A stretch of 23,352 bases of DNA from Bacteroidota bacterium (GTDB lineage Bacteria; Bacteroidota; Ignavibacteria; Ignavibacteriales; Melioribacteraceae), in the NCBI GenBank assembly GCA_023447335.1, contig JAEXOD010000213.1, forward strand, positions 1 through 23,352. The letters are read 5' to 3'. A program made the position numbers and the translations under genes. Shown here piece after piece: positions 7,226-13,991 of the stretch. The notes below the pieces were generated by a model. The model was not told where the DNA came from. It ran no database searches and saw only the letters and a program-made list of their open reading frames with translations. Position 1 is the first letter of the stretch; each line of letters opens with the position of its first letter.

Positions 7226-8356
7226 ATGAAAAAAGTGATGATTATTTTTGGTACACGTCCCGAAGCTATAAAAATGGCTCCGGTTATTAGTGTACTTAAA
7301 GAAGAAAAAGAGATTGAAACAATTGTATGTTCAACAGGTCAGCATCGTGAGATGCTTAAACAAGTGCTTGACATATTTAATATAGAAATTGATTATGATT
7401 TAGATTTAATGCGTCCTAATCAAGATTTGTTTGATATTTCCGTAAATTCATTAACAAGATTAAAAGAAGTTCTATCTGAACATACACCTGATATTTTAAT
7501 GGTACAAGGAGATACAAGTACTGCATTTATTTCGGCTTTAGCCGCATTTTATAAACGAATTAAAATAGCGCATGTTGAAGCAGGATTACGCAGCTATAAT
7601 ATAAATAGTCCATATCCGGAAGAAGCTAATAGAAGGTTTATATCTGTAATAAGTGATTATAATTTTGCTCCTACTGAAGATTCAAAACAAAACTTGATTA
7701 CTGAAGGTTTTCCGAAAGAGAAAGTATTTGTGACCGGAAATACTGTTATTGACGCATTATATATGATTAAAGATAAATTGCAAGATAAGGAATTATGTAA
7801 TAAAACCGAAGAGGAAATAAATAGTGCTTATAATTCTAATCTATTCGTAAAACCTTTTATTTTGATAACAATGCACAGACGGGAAAAATTTGGTGACGAA
7901 TTTAAAAATGTATTGAATACATTAAAAGAAATAGCAATACAAAGACCGGACTATAATTTTATATATCCCGTCCATCTTAACCCAAATGTACAGATTCCGG
8001 TTAATGAGATATTAAAAGATGTGAGTAATATAAAACTAATTCCGCCGCAGGATTATTTTAATTTTATTTATTTGATGAGCAAATGTTTGTTTATTATGAC
8101 TGATAGCGGCGGTGTACAAGAAGAATGTTTTGTATTCGAAAAGCCGGTTATCGTACTACGAGATGTTACTGAAAGAAATGAAGCAATTAAAGCAGGTTAC
8201 GCATTTTTAGTGAGTAGTAACTCTGTATTAATAAAAGAGAAGTTTTTCGAAATAGAAGAAAAACTTAAGGATGGATATAATTATTTTAATTGTGAAAATC
8301 CGTTTGGAAACGGCAAAAGTGCAAATTTAATTAAAGATATTCTTCTAAACAATTAA
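7226..8356 (+). CDS. wecB: Non-hydrolysing UDP-N-acetylglucosamine 2-epimerase
   Basis: WecB/MnaA interconverts UDP-GlcNAc and UDP-ManNAc in the cytoplasm and supplies ManNAc for surface glycans. The 376-residue length is typical. Signatures include the N-terminal FGTRPEAIKMAPVI, the GDTST loop with Asp96, HVEAGLRS with Glu118, PYPEEANRR with Glu132, the HRRE motif with His217, and TDSGGVQEE in the C-terminal UDP-binding half. These correspond to the E. coli catalytic set Asp95, Glu117, Glu131 and His213. The usual HRREN reads HRREK here. It is the first gene of the polysaccharide locus, with no clear Shine-Dalgarno sequence. The next gene starts one nucleotide after its stop. No UDP-ManNAc dehydrogenase (wecC) lies nearby, so ManNAc itself, or a derivative made elsewhere, is the likely product used. 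Confidence 0.94.
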   Translation: MKKVMIIFGTRPEAIKMAPVISVLKEEKEIETIVCSTGQHREMLKQVLDIFNIEIDYDLDLMRPNQDLFDISVNSLTRLKEVLSEHTPDILMVQGDTSTAFISALAAFYKRIKIAHVEAGLRSYNINSPYPEEANRRFISVISDYNFAPTEDSKQNLITEGFPKEKVFVTGNTVIDALYMIKDKLQDKELCNKTEEEINSAYNSNLFVKPFILITMHRREKFGDEFKNVLNTLKEIAIQRPDYNFIYPVHLNPNVQIPVNEILKDVSNIKLIPPQDYFNFIYLMSKCLFIMTDSGGVQEECFVFEKPVIVLRDVTERNEAIKAGYAFLVSSNSVLIKEKFFEIEEKLKDGYNYFNCENPFGNGKSANLIKDILLNN

Positions 8357-8357
8357 T

Positions 8358-9485
8358 ATGATAAAAGATAGAACAATAATTGTTTTTGGTGATGATTGGG
8401 GAAGATATCCAACCACCTTACAACATGTTATGCGAGAACTAATTAAATATAATAAATTAGTTTGGATTGGATCACTTGGTTTACGAAAACCTAAATTTAA
8501 TATTGCTGATATTAAAAGAATATTTGAAAAATTAAAAAACATGTTCGTAAAAAAAGAGAATAAAGATAAGGATGATAATATTACTATAATCCATCCTTTT
8601 ATTATTCCGTTTCATAATATTGGTTTAGCTCGATTACTAAACAAAAGAACTTTAATAAATAAAATTAACAAAGTCGTAAGTAGTTATGGTAATAACAAAC
8701 CTCTATTAATTACTTCCCAACCGATAGTAGGAGATATAGTTAAAGAGTTAGATTTATCATCAGCACATTATTTTTGTTTGGATGATTACTCTCAGTTTGA
8801 AGGGGCATTAAAAATAATTACTGAACTTGAAAAAGATTTATTAAATGTAGTTGATACATCTTTTTCGGTTTCGGATACCCTTGTTAAAACAAGAATTCCG
8901 AAAAACGGGGAAACCTATTTTTTACCTCAAGGAGTAAATGTAAATCATTTTTTATTTAATGAAAAGGAATTAAATAAAACTCCGGTAATTGGTTTTTTTG
9001 GATTGTTAAGTGAATGGGTAGATCTAAATTTAATAGTAGAGTGTGCAAAAGCTTATCCAAATTACAAATTTTTGATAATTGGTAGGTATTCGGTAGATAT
9101 TAGTATATTGAACGGAATACCCAATTTAGAGTTTGTAGGAGAAGTAGCATATAATCAATTACCCAAAGTGGCATCTGTTTTTGATGTAGGAATAATCCCT
9201 TTTGTTATAAATGATTTGACAATTGCTTGTAATCCGTTAAAATTACTTGAATATTTTTCTATGGGTATTCCGGTAGTATCTACAAATTTACCTGAAGTTT
9301 CAAAGTTTGGAGATACTGTATTTGTTGCAAAAAGTCGTGAAGAATTTATTGAATTAATTGATAATGCAGTTAAAGATTATTCTGTTAAGAAAAATAAAAT
9401 TAGAAGAGAAGTTGCCGAAAGATATTCTTGGTCTGCAATTGCAGAAAATATTTCAAAAGTAATATTAAAAATAGAAAACAAATGA
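8358..9485 (+). CDS. GT4-type glycosyltransferase, TuaH-like
   Basis: The 375-residue product looks like a GT-B-fold retaining glycosyltransferase that transfers a sugar from a nucleotide donor to a growing lipid-linked glycan. The N-terminal half starts VFGDDWGRYPTTLQH, a pattern I associate with TuaH-like enzymes of polysaccharide loci. The C-terminal half has VIGFFGLLSEWVDLNLI, LIIGRYS, LEFVGEV and the donor-binding NPLKLLEYFSMGIPVV (Glu298 region), typical of GT4. There are no clear membrane segments, so it is probably a peripheral membrane protein. It starts 1 nt after wecB and its TGA stop overlaps the next ATG (ATGA), implying translational coupling. The donor and linkage cannot be read from sequence. 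Confidence 0.85.
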   Translation: MIKDRTIIVFGDDWGRYPTTLQHVMRELIKYNKLVWIGSLGLRKPKFNIADIKRIFEKLKNMFVKKENKDKDDNITIIHPFIIPFHNIGLARLLNKRTLINKINKVVSSYGNNKPLLITSQPIVGDIVKELDLSSAHYFCLDDYSQFEGALKIITELEKDLLNVVDTSFSVSDTLVKTRIPKNGETYFLPQGVNVNHFLFNEKELNKTPVIGFFGLLSEWVDLNLIVECAKAYPNYKFLIIGRYSVDISILNGIPNLEFVGEVAYNQLPKVASVFDVGIIPFVINDLTIACNPLKLLEYFSMGIPVVSTNLPEVSKFGDTVFVAKSREEFIELIDNAVKDYSVKKNKIRREVAERYSWSAIAENISKVILKIENK

Positions 9486-10645
9486 TAGAAGTGCTTATAT
9501 ATATTTATTTCATTTTATTGTTTATTCCTGTAAACAGCTTTGTCATATATCCGTTATTAATATTAATAATTTCAAAATTTGTTAAAATTAATAATTACGA
9601 TAAAGAAAAATTACCAAAGGTATCTTTACTAATTGCCGCTTATAACGAAGATAAAGTAATTGAAGATAGATTGAAAAACATTTCTGAACTAAATTACGAT
9701 TTTTCGAAAATTGAAGTACATATAGGAAGTGATTGTAGTAGTGATAAGACTAATGAAATTTTAACAAGAAAACAAAAAGAATTTAGCTGGTTAAAAATAC
9801 ATTTGTTTAGTGAACGAAGAGGGAAAGCTTCTGTTTTAAATGATTTAATTAAGTATGCTAATAATGATATTGTTGTTTTTAGCGATGCGAATACAGAATT
9901 TAAAAAAGATGCTTTGAAAAACCTCGTTTATCAGTTTCAAGATGATAAAATCGGCGGGGTATGCGGTAAATTAATACTTACCGATGATGAAGTAGAAAAA
10001 AACGAGAGTGTTGAAGAACGAAAATATTGGTTATATGAAACCTTAATAAAAGAAAGTGAAAGCAACCTTGGTCTTTTATTTGCCGCAAACGGTGGCATCT
10101 TTGCAATACGTAAAGAGTTGTTTGAACAAATTCCTATAAAACAAGCAGTTACGGATGATCTTTTTATTTCATTAAGTGTGATAGGAAAAGGGTATAAGTT
10201 TATTTATGCCAAAGATGCAAAGGCAATTGAATCCGTTGGTAAAGATGTGGCTACTGAGTTTAAAAGAAAAGTTCGCTTTTCAGCAACAAATTTCCAAACT
10301 ATGACTTTGTGCTTAAATAGCATTTTAAAGCAAGGAATTTTAATAAGTTATGCATTCTTTTCGCATAAAATAAGCAGATGGTTTTTACCTTTCAATTTGG
10401 TTCTGTTATATTTAGTTAATTTGATTCTCGTAGGTAAATCAACTATAATAGATAATATGTTTTATTTACAAAGTTTGTTTTATTTATTTGCTTTGTTAGG
10501 ATATATCGGAACTAAAATTAGATTTAAGTTTTTCCTTTTCTCTCTTCCGTATTTTTTTGTTGTTGCGAATATTGCGGTTATAAAAGGATTTTTTAAGTTT
10601 TTAAATAAAAAGCATTCTGTAATATGGGAATCTACAAAAAGGTAA
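9482..10645 (+). CDS. Membrane-anchored GT2 glycosyltransferase
   Basis: The 387-residue product has one N-terminal membrane segment (about residues 3-32), a GT-A catalytic domain (about 45-270) and three or four C-terminal membrane segments (about 285-375), the layout of hyaluronan/chitin-synthase-like family 2 enzymes. Catalytic features are LLIAAYNED, the IGSDCSSDKT nucleotide site, the SDANTE DxD motif (Asp135) and TDD at 224-226 as catalytic base region. The usual QxxRW signature of processive synthases is replaced by KRKVRFSATNFQ, so it may add single sugars rather than polymerise. The start is the ATG overlapping the previous stop; an upstream in-frame ATG at 9428 lies inside the previous gene and is rejected. 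Confidence 0.87.
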   Translation: MIEVLIYIYFILLFIPVNSFVIYPLLILIISKFVKINNYDKEKLPKVSLLIAAYNEDKVIEDRLKNISELNYDFSKIEVHIGSDCSSDKTNEILTRKQKEFSWLKIHLFSERRGKASVLNDLIKYANNDIVVFSDANTEFKKDALKNLVYQFQDDKIGGVCGKLILTDDEVEKNESVEERKYWLYETLIKESESNLGLLFAANGGIFAIRKELFEQIPIKQAVTDDLFISLSVIGKGYKFIYAKDAKAIESVGKDVATEFKRKVRFSATNFQTMTLCLNSILKQGILISYAFFSHKISRWFLPFNLVLLYLVNLILVGKSTIIDNMFYLQSLFYLFALLGYIGTKIRFKFFLFSLPYFFVVANIAVIKGFFKFLNKKHSVIWESTKR

Positions 10646-10648
10646 TTT

Positions 10649-11830
10649 ATGTATGACTATATTATTATAGGTGCCGGAATTGTAGGATTAGCAACCGGAA
10701 TGATGTTGAAAGAAAAATATCCGGCTGCTTCTTTGTTAATTTTAGAAAAAGAAAGTGATGTTGCAAAACACCAAACCGGAAACAATAGCGGAGTTATTCA
10801 TTCAGGTATTTATTATAGACCGAATAGTCTTAAAGCAAAAAACTGTTTGGAAGGTTATAAGTTGCTTCTTGAATTTTGCGATAAAAATAAAATTAAATAT
10901 GAAATATGCGGAAAGCTAATAATTGCCTCAAATAAGGATGAAGTAATTACGCTTAAAGAATTATATAAAAGAGGTATAGAAAACAGTCTTGAAGGAATAA
11001 AATATTTAAATAGTGATGAAATTTGGAGTTATGAACCGTATGCTTCGGGTATAAAAGCAATTTTTGTTCCTCAAACAGGTATTGTTGATTATAAAGAAGT
11101 TGCCTATGCTTATCTACGTTCTATTAAGGAAAAGGGCGGTGAAATATTTTTTAACCAAAAAATAATAAATATTGAGAAAGAAGAGGAATATGTTTCTGTT
11201 TTAAGTTCAACTAAAACATATTATTGTAAAAAACTTATTACTTGTTGTGGTTTATATAGTGATGAAATTGCAAAAATGACAGAATCTAAAATCGATTTTA
11301 GAATTATTCCTTTTAGGGGGGAATACTATTCATTAGCAGCGAGTGCTAAGGAAAATGTTAAAAACTTAATATATCCGGTGCCAAATCCTGAGTTCCCGTT
11401 TTTAGGAGTTCATTTTACTAGACGGATTAACGGAGAAAGAGAAGCCGGACCAAATGCGGTTTTGGCATTTAAAAAAGAAGGCTACAAAAAAAGTGACTTT
11501 AGTTTTAAAGATACTTTTTATATTTTTGCATGGAAAGGATTTAGAAAAGTTATCATTAAATATTTATTGATGGGGTTAGGGGAGTATTATAGGTCTTTTA
11601 ATAAGTTTGCTTTTACTAAGTCGTTACAAAAATTGGTACCGATAATAAAAGTAAACGATCTTATTACGGGGGGAAGTGGTGTAAGAGCTCAAGCTTGTTC
11701 ATCTGACGGAAGATTATTAGACGATTTTTATTTCATCAAATCACCCGGGATAGTTCATGTTTGTAATGCTCCTTCACCTGCTGCAACGGCTTCTTTAGCC
11801 ATTGCAAAACATATATTAAACAACTTGTAA
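10649..11830 (+). CDS. lhgO: L-2-hydroxyglutarate oxidase-type FAD oxidoreductase
   Basis: LhgO oxidises L-2-hydroxyglutarate to 2-oxoglutarate using FAD and is usually membrane-associated. The 393-residue protein starts with the dinucleotide fold YIIIGAGIVGLATGMML, then LLILEKE, the HQTGNNSGVIHSGIYY segment and the substrate-side KYLLMGLGEYYRS and GGSGVRAQA motifs. It ends with HVCNAPSPAATASLAIAKHI, very close to the E. coli LhgO ending. The full length and intact motifs indicate a working flavoenzyme. It starts 3 nt after the GT2 stop and is preceded by AAAAAGG. Its place among glycosyltransferase genes is odd. It may be an operon passenger, or oxidise a hydroxy acid linked to glycan precursor synthesis; the latter is speculation. 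Confidence 0.87.
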   Translation: MYDYIIIGAGIVGLATGMMLKEKYPAASLLILEKESDVAKHQTGNNSGVIHSGIYYRPNSLKAKNCLEGYKLLLEFCDKNKIKYEICGKLIIASNKDEVITLKELYKRGIENSLEGIKYLNSDEIWSYEPYASGIKAIFVPQTGIVDYKEVAYAYLRSIKEKGGEIFFNQKIINIEKEEEYVSVLSSTKTYYCKKLITCCGLYSDEIAKMTESKIDFRIIPFRGEYYSLAASAKENVKNLIYPVPNPEFPFLGVHFTRRINGEREAGPNAVLAFKKEGYKKSDFSFKDTFYIFAWKGFRKVIIKYLLMGLGEYYRSFNKFAFTKSLQKLVPIIKVNDLITGGSGVRAQACSSDGRLLDDFYFIKSPGIVHVCNAPSPAATASLAIAKHILNNL

Positions 11831-11848
11831 AATATTATTGGAATTAAA

Positions 11849-13252
11849 TTGAATCAAAAGTTTGAAAAAGCCTTATTGTTATTTGTGGATTTTATTGCAA
11901 TCAATTTAACTTTATTGCTGTTCTTATCCTTTAGGTCTGAAAATTCGATTTGGTTTTTGTTAACTAATTTCGAGTTTTTATTCTTATCATTTTCCGTTTA
12001 TGTTTATTGGTTTGTGCTTTTTTTCTTTATCGGTATGTATCAGTCTTGGTTTGCAACTTCAAGACTGGATGAATTATCGAAATTATTTAAAGTAACTTTG
12101 ATAGGTATTTTTATACTATTTTTCTTAATATTATATGATGACTTTGTAAATAACGTTTCATCTTCTAACAGATTTTTAATTTTTATTTATTGGGGAATGT
12201 TATTGTTTTTTACAGGAAGCGGAAGATTATTTGTTAGAAGTTTTCAGAGGCGTTTACTTATTAACGGTGTCGGAAGAAGAAATGCTGTTTTTGTTGGTTT
12301 TAATAAAAAAGCTCACGAAGTACATGAAGTTATCAAAAAACATCGCGCTTTAGGATTAGATATTGTAGGATATATAGCTGTTGACCCTGTAAATTTAGAA
12401 AAAGAATACGGTGGAGTAAAAGTAATAGGCACTATCGAAAAATTTACCGAATATGTGAAAGACTACAATTTAAAAGAAGCTATCATTTGTTTAGATAAAC
12501 GGATGGAGGATGTAGTTATCGAATTACTTAATAAGAGTATGGAAAATAACGTAAATTTAAAAATAGTACCGGATTTATACGAAATTATTAGCGGACAAGC
12601 ACGAACTGCTCAAATTTACGGATTTCCGCTTATTAATATTATGCCGCAGCTTATGCCTGAGTGGGAAATGAAAATGAAGAGAGTTATTGATTATTCCTTT
12701 GGTATTCTAATATTTTTACTTACTTTACCAATTACTATTTTAACTGCGATAGCAATTAAGTTAGAAAGTAAAGGACCTGTTTTTTATAAACAAGAAAGAT
12801 CAGGATTAAACGGGAAACCTTTTAAGGTATATAAATTTAGAAGCATGGTACAAGATGCGGAAAAATCCACTGGACCTGTTTGGTCTGTTAAGGGTGATTC
12901 TAGAATCACAAAAGTAGGTAAATTTATACGAAAAGTTAGAATAGATGAAATTCCTCAGATTATAAACATATTACGTGGTGAGATGAGTTTGGTTGGTCCA
13001 AGACCCGAGAGACCTTTTTTTGTCGAACAATTATCTAAAGAGATACCTCTTTATAAAAGACGTTTGGCAGTTAGACCCGGGTTAACAGGCTGGGCTCAGG
13101 TTAAACATAAGTATGATGAATCTGTTGAAGATGTAAAAATGAAATTAAAATATGACTTGTTTTATATTGAAAACATGTCTTTACGCATGGATTTGAAAAT
13201 TATTTTTCGAACTGTTTTTGTAGTAATGTTCGGAAAAGGTCACTTTGAATAA
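11849..13252 (+). CDS. WbaP/WcaJ-type polyprenyl-phosphate sugar phosphotransferase
   Basis: Such enzymes transfer a sugar-1-phosphate from UDP-sugar to undecaprenyl phosphate, starting glycan assembly at the inner membrane. The 467-residue protein has the full long-form architecture: four membrane segments (about residues 8-130), a nucleotide-fold cofactor-like domain (about 145-260, from RNAVFVGFNKKAHEVHEVI), a re-entrant hydrophobic helix (about 285-305) and the catalytic module with FYKQERSG, KVYKFRSM, the Asp366-Glu367 dyad in RIDEIPQ, SLVGPRPERP and RPGLTGWAQV. All catalytic residues are present. The start is a TTG at 11849 with only a weak TTGGAA upstream; the first ATG would cut off two membrane segments. 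The sugar used is not predictable here. Confidence 0.93.
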   Translation: MNQKFEKALLLFVDFIAINLTLLLFLSFRSENSIWFLLTNFEFLFLSFSVYVYWFVLFFFIGMYQSWFATSRLDELSKLFKVTLIGIFILFFLILYDDFVNNVSSSNRFLIFIYWGMLLFFTGSGRLFVRSFQRRLLINGVGRRNAVFVGFNKKAHEVHEVIKKHRALGLDIVGYIAVDPVNLEKEYGGVKVIGTIEKFTEYVKDYNLKEAIICLDKRMEDVVIELLNKSMENNVNLKIVPDLYEIISGQARTAQIYGFPLINIMPQLMPEWEMKMKRVIDYSFGILIFLLTLPITILTAIAIKLESKGPVFYKQERSGLNGKPFKVYKFRSMVQDAEKSTGPVWSVKGDSRITKVGKFIRKVRIDEIPQIINILRGEMSLVGPRPERPFFVEQLSKEIPLYKRRLAVRPGLTGWAQVKHKYDESVEDVKMKLKYDLFYIENMSLRMDLKIIFRTVFVVMFGKGHFE

Positions 13253-13267
13253 TAGAAGGATGTATCG

Positions 13268-13987
13268 ATGGATAAATCATTAATAATCATTCCCACTTAT
13301 AACGAAATGGATAATATTAAACCATTACTCCATGATTTATTGGAACTTTATCCCAATGCAAATATTCTTGTTGTTGATGATAATTCTCCGGATGGAACGG
13401 CAGAATACGTCAAACAGAAAGGAAAACAAGATAAGAGGATTCATTTATTGCAACGGGAAAGTAAAATGGGGCTTGGTACTGCATATGTTGCCGGTTTTAA
13501 ATATATGCTAGCAAACGGATATGATAATGCGATTCAAATGGACGCAGATTATTCTCATGATCCGAAAGATATTGGTAGATTTATGAAACGGCTTGATGAA
13601 GCAGATTTGGTTATCGGAAGTAGATATATTACCGGAGTTAATGTTGTTAATTGGCCGATGAGTAGATTACTTTTAAGTTATTTTGCAAACATGTATTCAA
13701 GAATTGTTACCGGGTTACCCGTTAAGGACGGTACGGGTGGTTTTAAGGTCTTCAAAAGAAGAGTATTAGAAGCAATTGATCTTGATAGAATTAAATCTAA
13801 CGGTTATTCTTTCCAAATCGAAATGAATTTTAAAGCTTGGAAAAAAGGATTTAGAATTATTGAGGAACCGATAGTATTTACTGACAGAGTTCAAGGTAAA
13901 TCTAAAATGAACAAAAAGATAGTTTATGAAGCTGTTTTTATGGTTTGGAAACTTAGATTTTTTAGTATGTTCGGAATTTTACGGTAA
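13268..13987 (+). CDS. Polyprenol monophosphomannose synthase-like GT2
   Basis: The 239-residue product resembles dolichol/polyprenol-phosphate mannose synthases (DPM1 type), which move a hexose from GDP-mannose or a related donor to a polyprenyl phosphate. Motifs are IIPTYNEMDNI, VVDDNSPDGTAEYV, GLGTAYVAGF, the DxD site MDADYSHDP (Asp92/Asp94), VIGSRYI, DGTGGFKVF and the RVQGKSKM acceptor loop. It lacks the C-terminal membrane anchors of longer members, so it is the short soluble type. A GAAGGA motif precedes the ATG by 7 nt. The gene sits 15 nt after the phosphoglycosyl transferase and 4 nt before the next gene. A lipid-phosphate sugar made here could serve as a donor outside the membrane; the precise sugar is not known. 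Confidence 0.88.
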   Translation: MDKSLIIIPTYNEMDNIKPLLHDLLELYPNANILVVDDNSPDGTAEYVKQKGKQDKRIHLLQRESKMGLGTAYVAGFKYMLANGYDNAIQMDADYSHDPKDIGRFMKRLDEADLVIGSRYITGVNVVNWPMSRLLLSYFANMYSRIVTGLPVKDGTGGFKVFKRRVLEAIDLDRIKSNGYSFQIEMNFKAWKKGFRIIEEPIVFTDRVQGKSKMNKKIVYEAVFMVWKLRFFSMFGILR

Positions 13988-13991
13988 TTAA

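Noticed and set aside
9428..9481. Upstream in-frame ATG that would lengthen the membrane GT2 by 18 residues
   Set aside because: It lies inside the preceding gene, and the ATG overlapping that gene's stop (ATGA) gives a natural N-terminal membrane segment.
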